Part shown: piece after piece, positions 1-5,073 of the stretch | How positions within the stretch are numbered: position 1 is the first letter of the stretch | Layout of the letters: each line of letters begins with the position of its first letter | Notes under the pieces: model-generated | Seen by the model: the letters and a program-made list of their open reading frames with translations, nothing else | Database searches by the model: none | What the model was told of the DNA's origin: nothing | Assembly: GCA_964579675.1 (NCBI GenBank) | Contig: CAZOIA010000309.1 | Coordinates: 1 to 5,073, forward strand | Source of the DNA: CAZOIA01 sp964579675 | Lineage (GTDB): Bacteria > Planctomycetota > Phycisphaerae > UBA1845 > PWPN01 | Direction of reading: 5' to 3' | DNA length: 5,073 bases | Position numbers and translations under genes: made by a program

Positions 1-197
1 GCCGTATCCTCCTGCATCTTCTCGCCCAGGGCCTTGGTCTGCTCGAAGTCGTTGAATATGCGAACCAGGTCCACGACGGCGACCTTGGTACCTCCCGCCT
101 GTGCCGCCGCCGATTGTGCGTGGTCCCGGCTCGCGGACACGGCCCATACCATCACGGCGGTGAGAAAAACCGCCATCCAACTCACGCTGCTCCTCAT
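1..197 (-). CDS. OmpH/Skp-family periplasmic chaperone, N-terminal part (cut by window edge)
   Basis: Only the first 65 codons are in the window; the rest lies beyond position 1. The visible protein opens with a signal peptide: MRSSV, then a hydrophobic stretch WMAVFLTAVMVWAVSA (about residues 7-22), then a polar Ala/Gln-rich segment. The mature start follows, with KVAVVDLVRIFNDFEQTKAL (38-57), which is the typical first beta strand of OmpH/Skp proteins, usually of the form (K/I)(A/G)xVDxxxIFxxxxxxK. The charged helix that should form the coiled-coil tentacle then begins (GEKMQED). Members of this family are trimeric periplasmic chaperones that hold unfolded outer-membrane proteins for delivery to the BAM complex. 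The start at 197 is supported by AAGGAG six nt upstream. The gene lies 43 nt downstream of bamA on the same strand, with no terminator or clear promoter between them, so it is probably co-transcribed with bamA. The family call is confident although only the N-terminus is seen. Confidence 0.85.
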   Translation of the reverse strand, partial: MRSSVSWMAVFLTAVMVWAVSASRDHAQSAAAQAGGTKVAVVDLVRIFNDFEQTKALGEKMQEDT

Positions 198-203
198 AGG
201 ACA

Positions 204-209
204 CTCCTT
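204..209 (-). promoter_or_regulatory. Shine-Dalgarno of the ompH/skp gene
   Basis: The minus strand reads GGAAGGAG, with the AAGGAG core at 209-204 and six nt before the ATG at 197-195. It fixes the start of the OmpH-like gene. It also contrasts with the weak or absent Shine-Dalgarno in front of bamA and asnB in this window. Confidence 0.7.
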
Positions 210-240
210 CCGGTTCGTTTCCATTGCCAAGCGCTGTTGA

Positions 241-2655
241 TCAGAAGAACGGCAACCCGATGAAGAAACTGAAGACCCGCTCGTCGTCGTCGCCGCCCTT
301 GGACACCGGGACGGCCAGGTCGAACTCCATCGGGACCGTCCCGAAGATATCCAGGGTCAAGCGGACCCCGCCCCCCACCGCGGCCCGCCAGGTGCCGATT
401 CCGAAATCCTCCTCGACCGTACCCATGTCCACGAAGAACACCCCACGGATCGCCTTGGCGTAGAGGGGGAAGGAATACTCAGCCCCGGTCAGCAGGAGGA
501 AATCACCGCCGATGCGGTTGTCGCGCAGGCCGTCGCGAGGGCTGATCCCCCTGAAGTCGAATCCGCGCATGGACCCGATCCCGCCGGCATAGAACCGCTC
601 GAACACCGGCGCGTCGCCGAGGATTTGGCCCAAGCGGGCGTGGGTCGTCACCACGCTCTTGCGATCCTGCTCGTCGATGGCGACCGTCCAGTGGCGGGCA
701 TAACTGGCGGTCAGCTTCGAGTGGTAGTAATCGCCCCCCATGGCGCCGGCCTGCTCCCAGGACAGGCGCAGCCGATGCCCGGTGCCGGGGTCGAATCGGC
801 TGTCGGTCGTGTCGTGCAGCAGCGAAAGCTTAACGCTCGACAGGTAGCTGCCGCCGTCAACGTCGCGGATGTCCTTTGCCGCCCAGGCCTCGCGGTCGTT
901 GACGTCGATGTATTCGCCGCGGAAAGCAATCTCGCCGATCCAGCCCGCCAGCAGACCGTCCTCGAACCTCTTGTCGAAACTGAACTGCGCGCCGCCTCGC
1001 TCCTCGTCATACCCGTCGCGACCGCGCTCGAACAGGTACAGGCTGGTACCGAACCCGATCGGCTTGTCCATCAGGTACGGCTCGCGGAAATCGATCCGAA
1101 AGCGGGTCAATTCGGTTCCCGGCTCCAACTGGATCCGCATCGTCTGGCCGGCGCCGCGGAAGGCCCGCCCCTTGATGAACTCCTCCCAGGTTCTCGGGGT
1201 GTCGAACAGATCGAAGTTGGTGTTCTCCAGGACGATGTTGCCGACGATCCCGCTGTCGCTGCTCGCCCCGATGCCGGCGATGAACTGCGTCGTCTTGGGG
1301 CTCTCCTCCACGGTGACCAGCATGTCCCGGACGCCGGCCTCTCCCGGCCGGAGCTCAATCGGCTCGATCGTCGCTTCGCTGAACAGCGCGGTTCCCTTCA
1401 GCGCCTTCTCCGCCTTGCGGATCTTCGTGATGTCGTAAATGTCCTCCGGATAAATGCCCAGCTCCCGCCGGACACACTTCTCTTGAGTGCGGTAGTTCCC
1501 GTTGACCTCGATCCAACCCACGCGGAACTGCTGGCCCTCGGCGATTTCCAGCGTCACGATTACCTGACCGGGCTCGTCCGCGAACACCCAGCTCGGCAGT
1601 ACCCGCGCGTCAATGTGACCTTGAGCCCCGTACTTCGTCTCCAGGTTCTTCCGGTCGTTCTCGAGGCGGGATGCAATCAGGTCATCCCCCACTTTCAGCC
1701 CCATCACACTCAGCAGGTATTCCTCCGTGAATACGTTGGCACCCTTGATGCGGATCTCGCCGACGGTGTAACGCGTGCCTTCGTTGACCCTGAAGATCAC
1801 GCCCAGCTTCTCGCGGGCGGGGTCCTGGAACTCCGGAACGTAGCTCACCTCCGCGTCGAGAAAGCCGCGATCCCGATAATACCTCTGCACCGTGCCCGCA
1901 TCGCGCTGGGCACGATCAGGGTCGAAGTCACCGGTCCGGAAGATCGGTATGTACGACTTCGTCTCGATCTGTCTCTGCAACTCGTGATCGGAGTAGGCCA
2001 CGTTCCCCTCGAAGCGCACCCTGGTGACGCGCACCCGCTGGTTCTCGACGATCGTATAAACGACCTGGTGCTGGGTCCTCAGCAACTCCTCGTCGAAGGT
2101 GACCTCCACGTAGGCGTAGCCTTTCTCCTTGTAGAGCCGCTCAATCGTCTCCCGGCCCTGGCGGACCTCATAAAGGTCCAGCGCATGACCCGGGGCGAAG
2201 GTCAGCTCCTCCAGCAGGTCCTTGGCCTTGAACTGCCTGGCCCCGACAAACGTGACGGATGCCACCTCCGGCTTCTCGACGATGGTGAAGGTGAGGTTGA
2301 TCTGTCCGTCCACGAGCTCAGGCTCGGCCCGCACGTCGAGGAACTGCCCGGTCCGGAACAGGGCGACGCGATCCCGCTGGACCTGGTCCTGCGAATAAGG
2401 TTGTCCCTCCCGGGTGCGGATCCGGTTTCGGATGTAGGCTTCGTCAATGGTCTGGAGCCCGACGATATCGAGCTGTCGGACGACAACGCCGTCAAACGGC
2501 GAAGGCGCCGCCGCCGGCACCTCCGCGGGCGAGCTGGCCGGCACCTGGCCGAAGCCGGACAATGCTCCCGACAGGGACACGAGCCAGCCCAATACGATGG
2601 AGCAACCACGGACCTGCCGCACGGCCCGGAGGGGCGCGAGGGGAGATTCTGTCAT
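241..2655 (-). CDS. bamA: BamA, outer-membrane protein assembly factor (Omp85 family)
   Basis: With this start the protein has 804 residues, close to the E. coli BamA length of about 810. BamA is the central pore of the BAM complex and folds beta-barrel proteins into the outer membrane. An N-terminal signal sequence (basic stretch to about residue 17, hydrophobic core CSIVLGWLVSLSGALSG around 18-34) leads into a Pro/Ala-rich linker. Five POTRA domains follow at about 57-130, 131-206, 207-294, 295-374 and 375-453; each has a beta-strand ending in a G, such as DIVG, TFVG, RFEG, RIKG or EVNG. The barrel runs from about 454 to 804. It holds the conserved loop-6 MRGF motif (696-699, DNA 570-559) and ends in FSFFIGLPFF, with the terminal Phe of a barrel signal. 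A longer reading to an ATG at 2703 exists, but its first 16 residues are Cys/Thr-rich, add nothing signal-like, and begin about two nt from the predicted transcription start. I therefore prefer 2655, although its Shine-Dalgarno is weak (GGA only). The ompH/skp-like gene follows directly. POTRA and barrel boundaries are estimates by eye. Confidence 0.93.
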   Translation of the reverse strand: MTESPLAPLRAVRQVRGCSIVLGWLVSLSGALSGFGQVPASSPAEVPAAAPSPFDGVVVRQLDIVGLQTIDEAYIRNRIRTREGQPYSQDQVQRDRVALFRTGQFLDVRAEPELVDGQINLTFTIVEKPEVASVTFVGARQFKAKDLLEELTFAPGHALDLYEVRQGRETIERLYKEKGYAYVEVTFDEELLRTQHQVVYTIVENQRVRVTRVRFEGNVAYSDHELQRQIETKSYIPIFRTGDFDPDRAQRDAGTVQRYYRDRGFLDAEVSYVPEFQDPAREKLGVIFRVNEGTRYTVGEIRIKGANVFTEEYLLSVMGLKVGDDLIASRLENDRKNLETKYGAQGHIDARVLPSWVFADEPGQVIVTLEIAEGQQFRVGWIEVNGNYRTQEKCVRRELGIYPEDIYDITKIRKAEKALKGTALFSEATIEPIELRPGEAGVRDMLVTVEESPKTTQFIAGIGASSDSGIVGNIVLENTNFDLFDTPRTWEEFIKGRAFRGAGQTMRIQLEPGTELTRFRIDFREPYLMDKPIGFGTSLYLFERGRDGYDEERGGAQFSFDKRFEDGLLAGWIGEIAFRGEYIDVNDREAWAAKDIRDVDGGSYLSSVKLSLLHDTTDSRFDPGTGHRLRLSWEQAGAMGGDYYHSKLTASYARHWTVAIDEQDRKSVVTTHARLGQILGDAPVFERFYAGGIGSMRGFDFRGISPRDGLRDNRIGGDFLLLTGAEYSFPLYAKAIRGVFFVDMGTVEEDFGIGTWRAAVGGGVRLTLDIFGTVPMEFDLAVPVSKGGDDDERVFSFFIGLPFF

Positions 2656-2711
2656 TGTTCCACATCCACACGGGGTCGTTTCGCAGACCGATGACCGCAC
2701 CATGGCCTGGT

Positions 2712-2739
2712 ATCATACGCCGCACTCCCATCCTGTCAA
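2712..2739 (-). promoter_or_regulatory. Sigma70-type promoter driving bamA
   Basis: The minus strand shows a perfect -35 box TTGACA (2739-2734), a 16-nt spacer (2733-2718) and a -10 box TATGAT (2717-2712, five of six consensus bases). Together 11 of 12 consensus positions match in otherwise GC-rich DNA. It is correctly oriented and placed for bamA. The predicted transcription start near 2705 gives a leader of about 50 nt to the ATG at 2655. It probably drives bamA and the ompH/skp gene together. No operator or known regulator site was recognised near it. Confidence 0.65.
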
Positions 2740-2831
2740 AAACGCCACTGAAGCGCTCCGGCGACCACCGGCGACATACCAGCCAGGTGCCCCCTTGCGT
2801 TCGCCCGGCACACCCGAAACAATGCCGCTGC

Positions 2832-4739
2832 ATGTGTGGCATCGCGGGTATCATCGACTTTCGCGGCCGCCCCATCGCCGAGGGGCTGCTGCAAGGGTTT
2901 TGCCGGGCACTCGCTCACCGCGGGCCTGACGATTCGGGCATCTGGCTTCACCACGCTCTCGGGTTCTCGGCCGGGCTGGCCCACACGCGACTGGCCGTCA
3001 TCGACCCTTCACCGCAGGCCCACCAGCCGATGACCGACCCCGGAGGCTCTCGCGTCATCACCTACAACGGTGAGCTGTACAACTATCGAGAATTGAGCGA
3101 GGAGCTGTCCGGCCCCCTCAGAACCACCTGCGACACCGAGGTCGCCCTCCAAGCCTGCATCGCGTGGGGCCCCGCCGCCGTCGAACGTTTCGATGCCATG
3201 TGGGCCATGGCCTTCGTGGACACCGCCGAAAAGACCGGCCACCTGTCCCGTGATCGGTTCGGCATCAAACCTCTCTACTACGCCCACTACGACGACAAAC
3301 TCGTCTTCGCCAGCGAGCTGTCCGCCTTGCGCTGCATCCCCGATCTGCCAACCGACATCAACCCGGACGCGGTGGCATGTTATCTGCACGTCGGCTGGAT
3401 TCCCCACCCGCATACCATCTACCACGGTGTGCGCAAGCTCGCGCCCGGGCACCGATTGTGCTTCGACGCCTCAGGTCCCGCCGACCCTGAACGGTTTCAC
3501 CATCTCGGTGCCCCGCCCGAGACACCCTTGCCTTACGCCGAGGCCGTCCGGCAACTGCGACGACGCGTTGAATCCGCCGTCGTCAGCCAGCGCATCGCCG
3601 ACGTGCCGCTTGGGGCGTTCCTGTCCGGCGGGCTGGATTCAGCCATCGTCGTGGGCTGCCTGTCACGCACCACCGACCGGCCGGTGAAGACGTTCAGCAT
3701 CGGCTACACCGGCCATCCCCGCTATGACGAGACGGGTTACGCCCGCATGGTGGCCGGGCACTTCAACACCGAGCACCACACGTTTCGCCTCACGTTCAAG
3801 GATGTCCTCGATGCCGTTGAGCCGATGCTCAATCACCTTGGCGAGCCCTTTGCCGACAGCTCGCTGCTGCCCACCTCGCTCGTGAGCAGATACACCCGCG
3901 AGCACGTGACGGTCGCCCTCAGCGGTGACGGGGGCGACGAGCTGTTCGGCGGCTACTGGCGATACCTGGGCCACCACTACCTGGCCCGGTACCACCGCCT
4001 GCCCCGGATTGTCCGCCGGGGTCTGATCGAGCCGCTGCTTTCCCTGACGCCGTCCGCGCGATCCAACCGCTGGCTCGACCGTCTCCGCCAGGCCCGCAAG
4101 CTCATCCGCGGCGATCTGCCCGACCCGATCGACCGCCACCTAGCCTGGGCTCGCTACATGGACGACGAACTGGCGACCGACCTGCTTGGCCAACAGAGAG
4201 CCGAATCCACAGCGGCTTATCTGAAACGCCTCTACCAACAGGCCCCCGCCCACTTGGCCCGCTGTCCCTCTGTCCCTCTGTGCCGCTCTCCGTTGGACCA
4301 CATTCTGCTGGCGGACCTGGCGATCGGCCTGCCCGCCGACATGCTCTGCAAGGTTGACACCGCCAGCATGTTCCACAGTCTCGAAGTGCGTGTGCCCCTG
4401 CTGTCGGCCGAGCTGGTCAGCTTCGTCACCGGCCTGCCCGTCGCCTGCAAGATCAGCGGGGCGTGCGGCAAACGTATCCTCCGTGACGCGTTCCGCGACG
4501 TTGTTCCCGAGGCTGTCGTCAGCAGGAAAAAGATGGGCTTTGAAGTCCCCGTCGGTGAGTTCCTGCGCAACGAACTACGCGACATGTACCACGACGTGGT
4601 CACACCGTCGGCCCTGGCCAACCTCGACCTCGATCCGGGAGCCGCCGCCCGGCTTTACGACGAGCACGCCCGCCGCCAACACGACCATGCCGATCTGCTC
4701 TGGGCCCTGCTCGTCTTGTGCTGGTGGAAGGGCAAATAG
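2832..4739 (+). CDS. asnB: Glutamine-hydrolysing asparagine synthetase (AsnB type)
   Basis: The protein has 635 residues, like the longer AsnB enzymes (B. subtilis AsnB about 632; E. coli 554). The family converts aspartate, ATP and glutamine to asparagine, AMP and glutamate in the cytoplasm. The start is fixed by Met-Cys-Gly: after Met removal Cys2 is the class II glutaminase nucleophile. The N-terminal amidotransferase domain (about 2-210) shows HRGPD (29-33), R53, YNGE (78-81), D101 and RDRFGIKPLYY (140-150). The synthetase domain (about 235-630) shows the PP-loop SGGLDS (265-270), GEPFADSS (337-344), SGDGGDELFGGY (364-375), KVDTASMFHSLEVRVPLL (507-524) and RKKMGFEVP (565-573). The usual Asp after VPxL is Ser525. 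Residues 477-485 come from a short tandem repeat. No Shine-Dalgarno is visible. The gene diverges from bamA and has no same-strand partner here, so I cannot tell whether it makes free asparagine or amidates another substrate, such as a cell-envelope or polysaccharide precursor, as some family members are thought to do. Confidence 0.92.
   Translation: MCGIAGIIDFRGRPIAEGLLQGFCRALAHRGPDDSGIWLHHALGFSAGLAHTRLAVIDPSPQAHQPMTDPGGSRVITYNGELYNYRELSEELSGPLRTTCDTEVALQACIAWGPAAVERFDAMWAMAFVDTAEKTGHLSRDRFGIKPLYYAHYDDKLVFASELSALRCIPDLPTDINPDAVACYLHVGWIPHPHTIYHGVRKLAPGHRLCFDASGPADPERFHHLGAPPETPLPYAEAVRQLRRRVESAVVSQRIADVPLGAFLSGGLDSAIVVGCLSRTTDRPVKTFSIGYTGHPRYDETGYARMVAGHFNTEHHTFRLTFKDVLDAVEPMLNHLGEPFADSSLLPTSLVSRYTREHVTVALSGDGGDELFGGYWRYLGHHYLARYHRLPRIVRRGLIEPLLSLTPSARSNRWLDRLRQARKLIRGDLPDPIDRHLAWARYMDDELATDLLGQQRAESTAAYLKRLYQQAPAHLARCPSVPLCRSPLDHILLADLAIGLPADMLCKVDTASMFHSLEVRVPLLSAELVSFVTGLPVACKISGACGKRILRDAFRDVVPEAVVSRKKMGFEVPVGEFLRNELRDMYHDVVTPSALANLDLDPGAAARLYDEHARRQHDHADLLWALLVLCWWKGK
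4262..4285 (+). repeat. Short 8-nt-period tandem repeat inside asnB
   Basis: CTGTCCCT occurs twice in tandem (4262-4269, 4270-4277), followed by a degenerate third copy CTGTGCCG (4278-4285). On the minus strand this reads GGCACAGAGG followed by GACAGAGGGACAG. It is translated as CPSVPLCR within AsnB, in a stretch just before the conserved helix LDHILLADLAIGLP, where homologues usually have no such segment as far as I remember. The 24-nt total keeps the frame although the unit is not a multiple of three. It may be a small repeat insertion tolerated in a surface loop; chance low-complexity sequence is also possible. Confidence 0.5.
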
Positions 4740-4769
4740 CCCGCGACTCTTCATTGTCGCATAATCCCA

Positions 4770-4844
4770 CACTGTCGGCCGACTGCCTGCCCGAAGGACC
4801 CGTCGCTGGCGCTCCGGGCACTGACGGGGAATACCGCGACAGTG
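4770..4844. repeat. Nested inverted repeats between convergent genes
   Basis: CACTGTCG (4770-4777) is the exact inverse of CGACAGTG (4837-4844), with a 59-nt interval. Inside lie TGCCCG (4788-4793) with CGGGCA (4815-4820), and CCCGTC (4799-4804) with GACGGG (4823-4828). The two inner pairs interleave and cannot form together. The element sits between the ends of asnB and the minus-strand gene on the right, where a shared transcription end would be expected. No T-run follows on either strand, so this is not a canonical intrinsic terminator. It could be a Rho-dependent or bidirectional end, or simply chance pairing in GC-rich sequence. Confidence 0.35.
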
Positions 4845-4861
4845 CCGAATCGAAAACGGGC

Positions 4862-5073
4862 CTACTCGCGCGACCGACCGGGCAAGACGCCTTCGCCGTC
4901 ATCTGCGGCCGGCACACCCAGCGCGTCATGGGCCCATTGTGCGGGGACCTTCATCTGCAGGTCGTTCACCGCCACGTTCAGCACGTCCGCCAGCTCGCGA
5001 AGATCACGCGGCAAATCGAGCTGTCTCTGGAAGAACGGCACCGGAGCGTTGGGCCCGAACCTCATCCGCGTCA
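4862..5073 (-). CDS. C-terminal end of a phage portal-like protein (Mu gp29/DUF935-like), cut by window edge
   Basis: The frame is open to the right edge and ends at a TAG at 4864-4862, so about 70 residues are visible. There is a Met at 5065, but no Shine-Dalgarno precedes it and the frame stays open upstream, so the real start is probably outside the window. Codon third positions are mostly G or C, as in a real gene here. The visible part reads FGPNAPVPFF (about 3-12 from that Met), DLPRDLRELADVLNVAVN, KVPAQWAHDALGVP and DDGEGVL. This order, FG...APxPxF, a (D/E)DLxxLA helix, then (I/V)PxxW...LG(I/V)PxxxDGExVL, matches what I remember of the C-terminal part of Mu gp29/DUF935 portal proteins, which form the DNA-entry ring of the phage capsid. 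The protein stops soon after that motif, whereas many relatives carry a longer tail, so a truncated remnant is possible. The family call is from memory and unsearched. Confidence 0.5.
   Translation of the reverse strand, partial: TRMRFGPNAPVPFFQRQLDLPRDLRELADVLNVAVNDLQMKVPAQWAHDALGVPAADDGEGVLPGRSRE

Noticed and set aside
625..2694. A 689-codon open frame on the plus strand, antisense to bamA
   Set aside because: It is the shadow of a GC-rich gene. The opposite strand carries a full BamA with signal peptide, five POTRA domains and barrel, while this translation shows no recognisable domain.
2656..2703. Sixteen-residue upstream extension of BamA (ATG at 2703)
   Set aside because: The predicted transcription start is about two nt away, there is no good ribosome binding site, and the extra Cys/Thr-rich residues spoil an otherwise ordinary signal peptide.
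2562..2831. N-terminal extension of the asparagine synthetase frame by 90 codons
   Set aside because: The glutaminase nucleophile must be Cys2 directly after the start Met at 2832, and the extension overlaps bamA and its promoter.
2492..2929. Open frames on both strands spanning the bamA-asnB intergenic region
   Set aside because: They overlap the start of bamA or the start of asnB, cross the promoter, and have no ribosome binding site or recognisable domain.
3009..3452. Minus-strand open frames within asnB (also 3663-4139, 4140-4376 and 4232-4621)
   Set aside because: All lie antisense to a complete, motif-rich enzyme, and their translations look like low-complexity reverse-frame products.
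4743..4760. Small hairpin just after asnB (GCGAC, 8-nt loop, GTCGC) as a terminator
   Set aside because: The stem is only five base pairs and is followed by ATAATCCC rather than a T-run.

Overview
The window is GC-rich bacterial DNA from a diderm (outer-membrane) organism. It holds two complete genes and two genes cut by the window edges. The barrel of the BamA homologue has a GRAFRGAGQ...PGTEL...FREPYL pattern that I associate from memory with Planctomycetota BamA proteins. The asparagine synthetase also starts without a visible Shine-Dalgarno, which is common in that phylum. I lean towards a planctomycete or a relative, but this is inference without a search.

Layout: positions 1-2655 are a minus-strand outer-membrane biogenesis unit. 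bamA (five POTRA domains plus a 16-strand-type barrel) comes first. After a 43-nt gap with a good Shine-Dalgarno follows ompH/skp, a periplasmic chaperone gene that runs off the left edge. This is the classic bamA-skp order: Skp carries unfolded outer-membrane proteins across the periplasm and BamA folds them into the membrane. A near-consensus sigma70-type promoter (TTGACA, 16 nt, TATGAT) lies at 2712-2739 and points into bamA. Its predicted transcription start helps place the bamA start codon at 2655 rather than 2703.

Positions 2656-2831 are a 176-nt divergent intergenic region. Positions 2832-4739 encode a glutamine-hydrolysing asparagine synthetase (AsnB type) on the plus strand, with all main catalytic motifs. 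A short 8-nt-period tandem repeat lies inside its C-terminal half and is translated.

Positions 4740-4861 are a convergent intergenic stretch with nested inverted repeats but no canonical T-tract terminator. At the right edge, a minus-strand reading frame (4862-5073) is the C-terminal end of a protein resembling the Mu gp29/DUF935 family of phage portal proteins. This may mark the edge of a prophage or a prophage remnant.

I see no clearly new biological system here. The points most worth following are the phage-like fragment, the repeat embedded in asnB, and the bamA promoter and start assignment.
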